A DNA stretch of 64,000 nucleotides from Rostrohypoxylon terebratum (GCA_022497145.1 MU385859.1:124001-188000), one strand, 5' to 3'. Counted from the stretch's first letter, positions 23,712-34,155 are shown. The notes: a model not told the origin generated them from the sequence alone. Translations and numbers: made by a program.

Positions 23712-24074
23712 TCATAGTGCCGCGAAAGCCCCAATGAGACCGGCTGCTACTACTGCGAGCGCGTATCCTGTCTCCTGTGGCACCGCGGCCCCGGCACCGG
23801 AGACAGAAGATGATAGAGAAGAAGGTGATGAGGACGAGCTGGCAATATCCGTGGTTGTGGACCCCGTCTCCGACTGGGAAGTAATCGAAACGGTAGTACC
23901 AGTATTGCTAACCACGGTGTTCGTTTGGATGGATAGTATACTAGACGTGCTCTGGTCCGTCGCGGAAGATAACGATTGAACGGGGCCTCCAGGGTTCGAT
24001 GTCTGTGCCGATGCAAGACTGTGGCCGAGCAGAACGATATAAACCGCAAGTTTGGAGTGCATGATGGCTCGCAT
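23712..24074 (-). CDS. Small secreted Ser/Thr-rich GPI-type protein, 120 aa
   Basis: A single frame with two candidate starts, at 24074 (MRAIMHSK) and 24062 (MHSKLAV); the second gives the better signal peptide, a hydrophobic core VYIVLLGHSLASAQ with cleavage likely after the Ala-Ser-Ala. The mature part is about 70 residues of Ser/Thr/Gly with few charges, suited to O-mannosylation. The C-terminus has a small-residue region (SGAGAAVPQETG) followed by a hydrophobic tail (YALAVVAAGLIGAFAAL), the pattern of a GPI-anchor signal. It should be a cell-wall or plasma-membrane surface protein. Proteins of this size and make-up are common in fungi and evolve fast, so orthology would be hard to prove. 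Confidence 0.75.
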   Translation of the reverse strand: MRAIMHSKLAVYIVLLGHSLASAQTSNPGGPVQSLSSATDQSTSSILSIQTNTVVSNTGTTVSITSQSETGSTTTDIASSSSSPSSLSSSVSGAGAAVPQETGYALAVVAAGLIGAFAAL

Positions 24075-25050
24075 TAGTTTGCTTGTCGAGTGATATACGT
24101 TCCAAAGCCAAACTAAGATGTGTGGTTTTAATTGTAGAGATCAGTTTTGAGTGGCAATAATACGTACAAATTATGATCGTTCCCCTACCTAGGTAACTCA
24201 GTAGGCAAGAGAGCTGACTGCGGGGAATATATATCTGGGGATGACAAGGATTCGGTGGATCTACACTTTGTGTTGAAACATGACGTCGACGCAGCCCTTG
24301 ATCCTAGATCCAGGGTCAAGATGGTATTCAGGATATGATAGGACGGAGTTCTACGGGGTAACACGCGTGACTCGTCAGCTATGCAATGTTAGCAGTTGAA
24401 AGGTTGCTTCGATCGAAGTTTAGGTTGCATTGATATGAGGAACTGCCGTCAACGGTCTAGGCAATGTTCGTCGCAACCAATGCGGCACAATACTGACGTA
24501 AGAACAACATGACCCGGGTAGTCGGATGTTTCATCTATAGCTGATCTATAAGAATTAAGAATGGTTATGATTCGAGAAGCCAATTGCACTCGAATACGAG
24601 CAGAAATCAATGCCAATGTCAACTTGCGTGATTAGGTAGGTAGTTAGTAAGTATTCCGTAGTTAGTAGGTAATAGGTTTTCAAGGAGATACCTATGTCAA
24701 GTTTCGCTTTAAGGGGTTAGGGTTAGGGTTGAGGGAAAAGTATCACCAACCCTACCCCTAGGTATGCCAGTCCAAGCCATATTCCTAACCTCATTCCCAA
24801 CCCTAACCCTAACCCTAACCCTCGCTCAACTCATCATATGCGAAAAGCCATAACTCTAGTTAGTGATTGATAGTATAGAGACGAAGGAATTTAGGTATTT
24901 CACGAGCCGAATTAATTCGCGACACAAGGAGAATTTCTGTCTAGGTTATAAATCTCATTTTCAAGATTGCTACACGACGAAGATTTTCAGGTAAGGATAC
25001 CTATGCCGGTACCTTATCTCTCTAGTATTACACACTTTTTGATTAGTATA
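24075..25050. other. Intergenic with interstitial telomeric repeats
   Basis: This region holds the promoter of the GPI-type gene on one side and the 3' end of the GH43 gene on the other. It is AT-rich, has TAGGTAGGTAG near 24635, and in its middle carries the telomere-like block annotated separately. No coding sequence is recognised. Confidence 0.6.
24714..24822. repeat. Interstitial telomeric repeats, head to head
   Basis: On the plus strand, 24717-24728 is two exact TTAGGG units followed by a degenerate TTGAGGG (24729-24735). After about 65 bp, which includes degenerate CCAACCCTACCCCTA, positions 24801-24822 hold three exact CCCTAA units plus CCCT. TTAGGG is the usual telomere repeat in filamentous fungi. 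G-rich repeats on the left and C-rich on the right is the orientation expected where two chromosome ends have been joined, as at the known human chromosome 2 fusion site. Insertion during break repair, or binding sites for telobox proteins, are alternatives. Confidence 0.85.
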
Positions 25051-26097
25051 TCATGCTGGCTCGGCAGAATCAAAGCTCAAAGCGACAGGTTTTCCAAAGT
25101 TCAAAGATCCATCTGCGTTGGTGTTGAGAAGCTGTACCATCGTGTAGCGGCTGTCATCGCAGGCACCTGCGCTGTTGGAAGTAGCGTGGTAGACGTTCCA
25201 AGTCTGAGAACCGTCGGGGCTTTGGAAGAAGGCATTATGGCCGGTACCGTAGTGACCGTTGACACCGCCCTTGAACAAACATCCATTAGATTTAGTCCAG
25301 GCCGAAGCAGATAGCGGGTCTGTTGAGCCGTCCCACTCAAGCGTCGCGATGCAGTAATCCGGCGTCCAGCAGTAGTTAGCTGAGTATGCGACGTACGTCT
25401 TTCCGTTGATATACAGAGCTGCTGGTCCCTCATTGACAGGGGTACCACTTTGCTCCCACGAATTCGTCGGTTGCGAAATAACACCAATGTTACCGGTTAC
25501 AGAGATATTGTCGTCACCTAATTTCTGGAAACATATCGATTGGTACTTCACTCCGTGGAAGCATGAGGATGCGAGATAATTCCCCCATCCATTGAAGCGA
25601 ACGATGGTCCCATCGATAGACCACTCATTCGTAAGCTGCGCGGCATATGTAAAGTCATCCCAAGGTGTAGCGCCACCTTTAAAACTGTTAACATTGTCTT
25701 CTTTTCTCCTCATAGTACAATAAGACATACCCTTAAGAACATGCAGGTTCTGTCCATCGAGGTTATCTGCATTTCCTGCTGAAAAGTAGATATACCATAT
25801 TCCACCAAGGTAATGAACCTCAGGGGCCCAGACATTGCAACAGCGATTGGCTTCGCTTGAATTATAAACGGTCTTTCGTGAGGCCGTCTTAAGGCCCTCG
25901 ATCGTGGTAGCCCTCGCGATCTGCACATTTGTCCACGTCGTAGACATGAGATAGTAATATCCACCGGTATAAACGATCTGTGGATCACTACCACCTGGAC
26001 TGCGAATCGAGTTGGTGAAAGCCGTGACGGGGCTAATGGAGAAAGGGCATGTGATGCCGAGCAAGGCCGCAAGGACCCTTTTCGGTGTGAAGAACAT
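25051..26097 (-). CDS. Secreted glycoside hydrolase family 43, 330 aa
   Basis: Exon 1 is 26097..25731 and exon 2 is 25676..25051. I remove a 54-nt intron (GTATGT donor, AAAG acceptor) because splicing joins HVLKG to GATPWDDFTYA, a typical GH43 transition, whereas read-through adds 18 foreign residues without shifting the frame. The N-terminus is a signal peptide (RVLAALLGITCPFSISPVTA). Catalytic residues can be placed: the base Asp in GGSDPQIV, the acid Glu in NEGPAAL, and an acidic residue in NVWAPEVHYL for the third position (normally Asp; Glu here). The five-bladed propeller enzymes of this family cleave arabinan or xylan side chains and xylo-oligosaccharides. Exact specificity is not visible. 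No carbohydrate-binding module is attached. Confidence 0.88.
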   Translation of the reverse strand: MFFTPKRVLAALLGITCPFSISPVTAFTNSIRSPGGSDPQIVYTGGYYYLMSTTWTNVQIARATTIEGLKTASRKTVYNSSEANRCCNVWAPEVHYLGGIWYIYFSAGNADNLDGQNLHVLKGMSYCTMRRKEDNVNSFKGGATPWDDFTYAAQLTNEWSIDGTIVRFNGWGNYLASSCFHGVKYQSICFQKLGDDNISVTGNIGVISQPTNSWEQSGTPVNEGPAALYINGKTYVAYSANYCWTPDYCIATLEWDGSTDPLSASAWTKSNGCLFKGGVNGHYGTGHNAFFQSPDGSQTWNVYHATSNSAGACDDSRYTMVQLLNTNADGSLNFGKPVALSFDSAEPA

Positions 26098-27804
26098 GAT
26101 GGGTTGTTATATCAATCGGAACGTTCAATCGAGCTCGATCTGATATGATTTCCTTATTGGAAAGAGTAAATATATCTATTCAAAGCGGTCTATTTATATT
26201 GATATCCTATCCCCGATGCTCCGTCTCATCTGCTACGTTTCCTCGCATTGAAGCCATGATAGCGCTATGACCGAGCATTTTATTCAATTGGAGCGCGTAT
26301 ATATCACCCAGCCCTATAATCATTAATCGGAACGTATTTTTGGAGGAAATCTCTCTGGGGTTAGTTGGACTCCCGTTTTTGAACAGCGATGAATGATTTG
26401 TAGAATCTGATTCGCGGAAATGGCTGTGGTATATTTCCTATGAAACTCCACAGAGGATCCAAGACTATTTACTTCCCCAGTTCGCCAAGGCTCCTACAAA
26501 CAGTAAGGAAAAGGGAACAGGATTGTAAAAGAAACTTACTTGAATTGCATTTATATTGGTTCAATTAATTAAACACTACCAGTGCCACATTGTCGTTTAC
26601 GTATACTGCATCTTGCGATGTCTATCGGGTGCTCGTCGTAACGAGTGACTCAGTGACAGCTATCAGCAAGGCACAACAATGTGTAAATCAAGTTTCCCTT
26701 TTCAGTAATGGGTTAATCCCAAAGACCCTGAGCCAAGCCATTCCCTTCAGTTAAAGTACTAAGTATACATAGGTACCTATAGTATCACACCATGAGGTAT
26801 GAGCCCCGGCATTGGTAACATCCTTAAGATGCCATGGAATTTTTCTGAGTGGTTACCCTGCTAAAAAAAAAGAGCCGCTGATACCAAAACATGCCTCTTT
26901 CATGCGTAAATCGCTTGTATGCCTTTGGGCCTTTAATATTGAATTTGAATCTCTAGAGGAGCTTAATACAGAGCTTCTACTTGTACATTCCTGACTTGTC
27001 ACAGCCCCTCCACATTCCGTAAAATCCCATTTCCTCTGTATACATCTCGTACGCTTTAAGGCCACTTGTAATCCGTAGCGATACAATCTGAATTGTTGCA
27101 TTCTTTCCAATAGTCTCCCGAGTACACACCATGAAAAAACGGAAGGCGTTTTTTCTCATCATAGGAAACGACTTGACTTAGAAACATTTGAAAATCGACA
27201 ACAAGGCGTTCGTATGCTCTCGGGTGGGTGTGACAAGGGCTTGCATAGGGCATGAAATATGTCAATTTCATTGATTCCTCTCCTCCTAGAGGTGGGAATC
27301 TAATTGACCTATTTACGCTTGGGTTCTGTAGTACATATACATGTTAAAAACCCAAAACCTAGAAGCTCCGTATGAGGATGTGTTGGTTAGGCGACAATCT
27401 GAACATCTGACCAACAACTTCAAAATAATAAGTGACGATAGCCTTTTTTCAGGATTCCTGCCTGACCTAGATGTGATCGTACTGCCAACGGTGTCTTGGC
27501 ATCCAATCCCCGTGTGACAGTTACTCCAACGAGGTCTCTTCCTTTTCTATCGTCAACATTATTACCGCCTTTTAATAATTATATCACGTACCTAGTTATC
27601 GCCAGCGCTGTATAAGGAGGTAATAGCCTGTTAAGAATACTAAATCTTGGCTTGTACGGTAATTAGCGGCTCACTTAGTCGGCGCTGTTACTAAGATGGT
27701 TCATTATGAGAAGGGATCTTCTTGAACGCATCTAGTTATAACATGGAGAGGATACTTGGAATTGTTAAATTATTGTATTGCAACTTAGGTACCTATCTAC
27801 TAGA
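26098..27804. other. AT-rich intergenic stretch
   Basis: About 1.7 kb between the GH43 start and the NYN gene stop. It includes a poly-A run near 26863 and TACCTA/TAGGTA words at 26772, 27589 and 27788. Several 60-85-codon frames on both strands overlap each other and look like noise. Confidence 0.5.
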
Positions 27805-29205
27805 TTATCCTCGATTCCGTTTAGTGTGGGTGGATGTCCGTCTGTTTAGCCGTTCCAGTTCCATTTCCAATTCTTCATCCATTTCCAATTCCTCATCCAT
27901 TTCCAATTCCTCATCCATTTCCAATTCCTCATCCATTTTCCATCCCGGCTCATCCATTCCCAATCCCAGTTCCGCCAGTTCATCCATTTCCCATCCCATT
28001 CCATCCATTCCCAATCCCAGTTCATCCGTTTCCCTTCCCATCTCATCCAATCCCATCTCTCGTAGCTCTTCTCGTACGTCATCGTCGACCTCATAATCGG
28101 GACCACTGTCGCTTTCATCTTCTCCGGGACCACTCAGGCGAGCCAAAGCTTCACGCAAGGGAATGATTTTAGGGTCCATCGCGTCGTTGTTAAGTTTGTT
28201 CCACGACCACCACTCACTGGCAACCTTTGCTAGCTTCCCTTCTGACTGCTGACTTATAACGATAACATGCACGCCATTCGATTTTGCCAGTCGGGCCATA
28301 TCGCAAAAGCCCGAGTCGTCCGAGATAAGAACTAGGGTAAGCTCCTTATTCTTTCGAACTGATTTCCATTTATTAAGGAGTGCCGTGTCGGCCGCTTGAG
28401 GCGCATACTTCACTATGCGAACTCGTACGCCAGCCCTCTTCAAGCCTCTAAAGACTTTATGCTTCGTCTGGGGAGCCATGATCTCGACGTGAGCTTCTCT
28501 ACGCTTACGAAAATTTGCGCCATTTTTTTCATACCATTTCTTCCTTTTTTTACCCTTCAACGAGTTCACACGGTTCCTTTTCTTACGAAGTTCCCGCTCG
28601 TGAAGCTGCTTATAATGTTTTTTTAGTTTCTTTTCCGTGGGACACTTTGCTGCGCATACGGGACATCTGTATAGCGCGGGGGGATCGATTTCTCCTCGTT
28701 CTTCTGCAGCTTTCAACCTCTTTCTCTCTTCCAGGAGTTCTTGTGCAGCAGGAGGTAAGCGTAAGTTGGCGTGATAATTTGCCATGGCTGAATATTCGAT
28801 GATATCACCCCTCTCGGAAGCCAAAGAGCGGATGAAAATTGCGAGATCCTCAGGCAGAGCTATGGGTTTTTTGTTGTCGAGATCCCACAGAATAGCAACT
28901 TTTCTATTGTCCGCCGCCTTCGCCGCTGCATCATGCACTGGAGTTGTTGGCTTTGCGTGAGAGTCTTCCGCCTTTCCCGTTGAAGGAGCATTCGCCGCTT
29001 CTACCTTGTTCGGAGACTGTACCATGCTCGACATTTTATATGCTTGCAGTTTTAAATGTGGAGGGCAACCTAAAGGAGGCCGAGGCCGAGCTAGGGATTT
29101 ATATCCTGATCCTGATCCCGATCCCGATAGGTACTTTCCGCGTCCATGATTACTGAAAGGCCTTAGAAGTCGGGGGGACAGCAGACGTAGCGTATTAGTC
29201 GACAT
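27805..29205 (-). CDS. NYN-domain nuclease with inserted C2H2 finger, 466 aa
   Basis: A single intronless frame. Residues 1-35 are Arg/Ser/Leu-rich with few acids (MSTNTLRLLSPRLLRPFSNH), suggesting a mitochondrial presequence. A NYN/PIN-like ribonuclease core starts near residue 103 (VAILWDLDNKKP, first catalytic Asp pair), and continues with the LVLISDDSGFCDMARLAKSN block near residue 310 (further acidic residues) and GKLAKVASEWWSW. Between the halves, around residues 180-205, lies a C2H2 finger (YRCPVCAAKCPTEKKLKKHY then QLHERE) followed by a very basic stretch. I remember this NYN-C2H2-NYN arrangement from land-plant proteins annotated as C2H2-like zinc finger proteins. The C-terminal 100 residues are acidic Met/Asp/Glu/Leu repeats. 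Probable role: RNA processing in mitochondria or nucleus. Confidence 0.8.
   Translation of the reverse strand: MSTNTLRLLSPRLLRPFSNHGRGKYLSGSGSGSGYKSLARPRPPLGCPPHLKLQAYKMSSMVQSPNKVEAANAPSTGKAEDSHAKPTTPVHDAAAKAADNRKVAILWDLDNKKPIALPEDLAIFIRSLASERGDIIEYSAMANYHANLRLPPAAQELLEERKRLKAAEERGEIDPPALYRCPVCAAKCPTEKKLKKHYKQLHERELRKKRNRVNSLKGKKRKKWYEKNGANFRKRREAHVEIMAPQTKHKVFRGLKRAGVRVRIVKYAPQAADTALLNKWKSVRKNKELTLVLISDDSGFCDMARLAKSNGVHVIVISQQSEGKLAKVASEWWSWNKLNNDAMDPKIIPLREALARLSGPGEDESDSGPDYEVDDDVREELREMGLDEMGRETDELGLGMDGMGWEMDELAELGLGMDEPGWKMDEELEMDEELEMDEELEMDEELEMELERLNRRTSTHTKRNRG
27861..27932. repeat. 18-bp tandem repeat, 4 copies, coding
   Basis: Four contiguous 18-bp units (first with one mismatch) sit inside the 3' end of the NYN gene and encode MDEELE repeats on the minus strand. 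Related degenerate units extend to about 28060. The copy number keeps the frame, so the acidic tail can lengthen or shrink without breaking the protein. Confidence 0.9.
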
Positions 29206-30497
29206 TGAAACAATGTCTGAAGAAAACCGAAAAACGGGAATAATACCCGAGCACCCCGAGTTGATGGAGGATCAGAATCGTTGTGTCAGGTGTCAAAGCG
29301 AGAGCGAGAGCTCGCTGAGATTGTTTAAATATCTAATAGATTCTAAGTCCTAAGATTCTAAGATTCTACTTCTAGGTTGGTCGCGGCAAAAATTCTTGCA
29401 ACATGTTTTGCAAGTAAAAGTGGGTATCGCAGTATGACTTAAAAAGGGATCGGGTGGTATTATGGGACCCGAACAAGTGCCAGCAGGTGCTGCCACACGC
29501 TATCAGCCCCATGCACGGGCCACACTGCCTGCTAGCGGCAGATGACTACTACTACTCCTACTGTAGCCTTAGGTGGAGATTAGACCTAGCTTAGAACCTA
29601 CCTAGTACATCCACAATACATCATCAAGTAGTACATCCACAATACATCATCAAGTAGTACATCCACAATACATCATCAAGTCTACACCTACTAGGTACTA
29701 CATATGTAGTTCTAATCGGCACCTTATACTACACGTATTACGTATAGAGCAGTGCTGCGGAACCCGTAGATTGATAGATTGCGATTGCGACGCACAGTAT
29801 ACTGTGGAGCTCCAGGGCTGCTAACCTTGGGACCTTAGCCCTAGTTGTTTGAACTTCAAAGAAGGTTATCTATATAGTAGCTACTGGAGCAGCCTGGAGT
29901 GTGGCTCAATCCCCTAAACCAACTAAATACCCACTGAATTCTAGCGACTTTAGCCTCGAAAATTGATAATGGAAGAGCCCAGGGCTTGCTAGGGGTACAT
30001 GGATGTCTCGCCATGCAAAGCCCCGTATACAACGAAGTATCCCGAAGCCTACCAAGCCTCGTCAATATAACGACAACGTTCAATCAATTATCAATCAACT
30101 AAAATGGCCAAAAAGGGCTAATAATGTGATTTTCAAAAAGCACTTTCGATCTTCATCTGACCATTTACTCTGTATAGGCTGCGAGCGCTGAATACATCGA
30201 GAAGAAGCTTGGCTGACGCGAACAACCGAGTTCATGAATCTACCTAGGACCTTGGTGCTGGTCGGATTCCCGAGTGCTGAGATCAGTGAGTTGTACGGCC
30301 TACTAGAGGGAAAAAAACCTAGATAGCAACGATGTAGGTACGTGGAGGGATACACCAACCGACAGTTTCGACCGGAAAGCTGTGAACCTAGTGATGTTCG
30401 TCCATTTTCCTCGCCGCCGTCGATAGCTTCTAGAAACAGAAAGAAGTACCTAATCTAGGCTATCTGAGGTCTAATCCCATGGCCCTGGTGATCTTTC
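29206..30497. other. Intergenic with a minisatellite
   Basis: This stretch holds the promoter of the NYN gene, the 26-bp tandem repeat (29605-29680), a CTCCAGGGCT copy (29810-29819) and several TACCTA words. Overlapping short frames at 29856-30358 are not convincing genes. Confidence 0.55.
29605..29680. repeat. 26-bp tandem repeat, 3 copies
   Basis: Units begin at 29605, 29631 and 29657 with GTACATCCACAATACATC and are identical; the third ends two bases short. It lies about 400 bp upstream of the NYN gene start. Confidence 0.9.
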
Positions 30498-31527
30498 TTA
30501 GAACCCGGTGGCTTTACTCACCACTTCTCCGATACTCTCTCGGGGTACTCCGAGTACGTCATTCCAAAGCTTTTCTTCCTTTGCGAAGTTGTTTCCATAT
30601 CCCGGCATCAGATTCGCAGCGAGTAGCAACTTGTGTGATTTCATGAAATCCCCCTTTGCAAGCATATCTTTCCCATATGCGATTTGCTCCTCCATCTTGG
30701 CGAACGAGACTGTGTACTTGACATTCTGGGCATTCTCGAGCCCCGACAGAATCTCATTCATAGACGTTTCTAACGACGATACAAACACATGCTGATTAGC
30801 AGTGATTTCGGGGTTCTTGAGAACTCTGACGACCGCCTTTGCAGCATTCTCTTTTGACGAAACAGAGAATCTAGAGTTGCCGTCATCCCATATCTCAGCG
30901 GTATGCTCTCTTAGGTCATAGCCCAAGAAGCCAGTCATGAGTCCGCTTAATCCCTTTATTAGAATGTCCTATCGTCATAGTTGGATGTTGAATTTACTCA
31001 CATATCCAAGAGTATACCAGTGCTAATTGCCGTCCAAGTTAGACCAGTGCCCTCTTTTGCTTTAAGTTCGCTGTTCACTCTTGTTTTGGCCCCCATCATG
31101 GGAAACATGGCCAATGTGTTGGCATTTGTGGTGTTGCATCCGAAGTCCGAAGGGATAAACCGCTTGACACCAGTCTTTACGGCTGCATTAATGAACCTAT
31201 CTTCCTGTCCAAATAACTGATAGTTGGTAGTCATGACGACAGCATCTTGACCAGTGAATGCCTTCTCTAACGCATCTTGTGGAAAGCTGTCGTCCACCTT
31301 GATTAGATTAACACCCTCTGTTGCCGTCGAAGACGATTTGCGAGATATCACAGTGATTTCAAAATTTCCGTCCGCCTTGAGTTCATCGACAACAGATGCC
31401 CCAAGATTGGCCATTCCACTGGTGGAAGCCTGCCATTTCCAAATCAGTTAATGAAACTCATGAAATACAATACGGCTCAATTCTCTCTACTTACCCCGAC
31501 AACAACAACCTTCTTCAGCTCTGCCAT
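30498..31527 (-). CDS. NmrA-like / isoflavone-reductase-like protein, 302 aa
   Basis: Three exons: 31527..31495 (MAELKKVVVVG), 31429..31002 and 30945..30498. The introns are 65 and 56 nt with GTAAGT and GTGAGT donors; all phases agree. The N-terminal Rossmann motif (VVVVGASTSGMANLGASVV) differs slightly from the GxxGxxG consensus. The segment DAVVMTTNYQLFGQEDRFINAA, then VKRFIPSDFGCNT and the Lys in MGAKTRVNSELKAKEG, match the NmrA-like and phenylcoumaran-benzylic-ether/isoflavone reductase group of atypical short-chain reductases. Such proteins bind NAD(P)(H); some are redox-sensing regulators of nitrogen metabolism and others are reductases for aromatic compounds. There is no signal peptide, so it should be cytosolic. 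The substrate cannot be read from the sequence. Confidence 0.87.
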
Positions 31528-32569
31528 GACGATTCCTTGACTATGAGTGATCGATAGATGACACAGCTTGGGTTAATTGAAGTAAGGCTTTGTAGAACCC
31601 AGGGAGATGTTGTAAACTGATTATATGTGCTAATGGAAGGATCGTAATCAACGGTCGGAGGTCCGAAGTTATGGCCACGGGGAAATTCACCGGCTAGTCC
31701 GGCTTAACTGGGGTCTACGCAAGCATGCTGGAGCACCAATCGAACTTTTTATATTACACCTTGTCACACATCCCTCCCCTTTACTATCCAGTAAGAACGT
31801 CCTTAATGACTTATCGTATTGGCTAAGAATATACCGGATCTATATATATCTTTCTAACCTTGGTCCTTGTGTGACAAACCTACCTAAGCATACGACACCG
31901 GGCTCTGTAATCTTGGCGATCACTTAGATTGATTGAATGGATATGCATCAAATATGTGTGTGTAAAACTCATGCGTCTGGTTTTTTTTTCTCTAATATAT
32001 TACTACTTTGTAACTACTAGGTAACTAGCGGAATCATGTGAAAAAACCACCAAGTCAGAAATTACCTACCTAATGATCGAAGTTTATCACATGTCTGACT
32101 CTCGAATTGAATATTTCCCTATGAGAGAAATTCAAAATTATACGACAGCGTCCGCTATAGGCTGGATCAATACCAAAGTCCCAAAGTACTTGCTCATTAA
32201 GGGGTTCAGGGGTAATTTCTATGTTTTTATTGATGACTAAGCCAATTGATTCCAGAGCTTGTGCTCTTTCGCCAGCTAGTATTTAATGAAATAGGAATGG
32301 AAAGTCTATATCGAGATGACTCTCTCTGATACATAAACAGTTTGAATAAATTGCCTTAGAACCGATTAATTCTCATCGGCTCTAAGATTCTTAAGTTACA
32401 AGAAGCCATCATAATAGACGAGGGATCCCGAGCAACATTTACCTACCTAATATACTAGGTACTTGGTTGTGATACAGGGCGGGACGTAAATATCATAGTT
32501 TTTGCCACCGAAATCCTTATGCATCTCCACCTAGAATACACCAGAGAGGTTTTATGAACTTCCTCTCGA
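31528..32569. other. AT-rich intergenic stretch
   Basis: Promoter of the NmrA-like gene and the 3' end of the SDR gene. It has a poly-T run near 31981 and several CCTACCTA words (31881, 32064, 32444). No gene or RNA is recognised. Confidence 0.5.
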
Positions 32570-33579
32570 TCAGGTTAGGGTATATCCTCCATCAATGATC
32601 AAGTCCGCCCCTGAGAGAAATATTAGATTTGAATACCAAGAATTGTGTAATAGCACTCACCAGTCATATAGCTGCTTGCGTCACTGGCTAGGAAAACGTA
32701 TATCCCCTTTAACTCGGATGGTTTGCAGAACCTACGTCCAGGAACCATATCATTCCACACGCTTCTCCACTCAGTGGGGTGAACGCCCAGCACTAGGCAT
32801 CCGTTAGGAAACGACTCAACTCATAAATGGGCAAAAACCGCCGTGAACTTACTCTCCGTTTCAATGAAGCCCTAAAATACTCAACGTCAGTACCAAGTCT
32901 TACTGGATAGGAATTCAATTGTACGAATCAGACATACCGGTGAAATAGTGTTCACTCTGGCAAAATCGACCCACTCCACGGCCAGTGACTTGCCGAGATG
33001 TACTAGCGCGGCTTTACTCGAGTTATAAGCGGCTTGCTTCTGAGGAACGTTGACGAGGGTCGCCGACACGGAGCCGGTGAATATGATTGAACCACGGAAT
33101 GGTGCTCCGTCAGCCTTCGACTGCTTCTCAAACACACGTGCTGCAGCCTGCGCGGCCCAGAACGCGCCGTTGACATTTATGTCGAACATGTTGCGGAATT
33201 TGTCTTCGGGGTAGTCTATCGCAGGCTGGTTCTCTGTTATCCCAGCATTTGCTACCATGATATCCAACCGGCCGTCACCTACTTCCTTCACTACAGCTTG
33301 CACGGTGGCCTCCACGTCCGCAAAGGATTTCACGTTGCACTTGTATGCTTTTACTAGGCGGCCCTCGTTGGCAGACGATATTTGCGCGGCGAGTTCGTTG
33401 GCTTCCTCCGGTGACGTGCTGGAGTAGGTAATCGCCACCTTCGCGCCGGCTTCGCAGAGTCCCCGCGCCACCTCAAGTCCAATACCTCGACATCCGCCGG
33501 TGACTATAGCCGTTTTGCCGGCGAGACTGAAATGCGACAGCACCGGCGCTTCTGGATTAGGGTGGGGTGCGAGGACCAT
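32570..33579 (-). CDS. SDR sugar/polyol reductase, 277 aa
   Basis: Four exons: 33579..32938, 32871..32853 (only 19 nt), 32792..32661 and 32610..32570. The introns are 66, 60 and 50 nt, and phases agree throughout. The splices restore the classical SDR ending: ISPGFIETEM, then the LASDASSYMTGADLIIDGGYTLT C-terminus. The cofactor motif is TGGCRGIG, followed by NNAG-type VANAGITE, the catalytic Ser in FTGSVSAT and YNSSK. The sequence resembles fungal L-xylulose reductases, NADP-mannitol dehydrogenases and sorbose reductases (Sou1-like). A zinc polyol dehydrogenase pseudogene lies directly upstream on the same strand; in fungal L-arabinose catabolism these two enzyme types act in neighbouring steps, so pentitol or hexitol metabolism is likely. 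Whether the remaining enzyme has another partner elsewhere is unknown. Confidence 0.9.
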
Positions 33580-34155
33580 GGTGACGACGTTTTGACTTAT
33601 GAGACAAAGAAAGAAAGAGAGAGATATTTTTGAAAAAGGTTGAAAGGACGTTTACACCTAAGGATGAGAAAACATTTGGTCAAGTAGTCGCGGCCATCTT
33701 GAGGAGGGATGGTGACGATATAGATTCTTGGCATGATAGAAGCGCTCGGTTTACATTCGTGCGGAGATTTGGGATACATCATACCGAATACTACACTATT
33801 AAAGCTGTTCACATGTCTAATCTTTAGATCTTTAGATCCTCCCCAATCAAAGGTCGCTGGACTTGTGAGGAAGTAGTGGGCATAGTGGGCATAGTGGGAC
33901 TGGTTTGGGTTTTCTCCTCACCGAAGTGGACATTCTTTTGATGTATCGTGGAGAAACGAACATGGCTTCGTAACCCTTACCTACCAGTATTGAAAAGGTG
34001 AAAGTTTTCGCGTGTGATCTACTAGATCACGAACTGAATTCCGATGCGCTGTTTAAAAATAACCACCAGCCTGCGAGATGTAGGGTACCGTTACTTGCCT
34101 AGTAGGTACCTACATATGTAGATGGATATCTAGTAGTGGATTAACATAACCCCCA
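33580..34155. other. Short intergenic region
   Basis: Between the SDR start and the end of the polyol dehydrogenase relic. It contains a short triplication of GTGGGCATA (33876-33897) and TAGGTACCTAC near 34104. No gene is seen. Confidence 0.5.
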
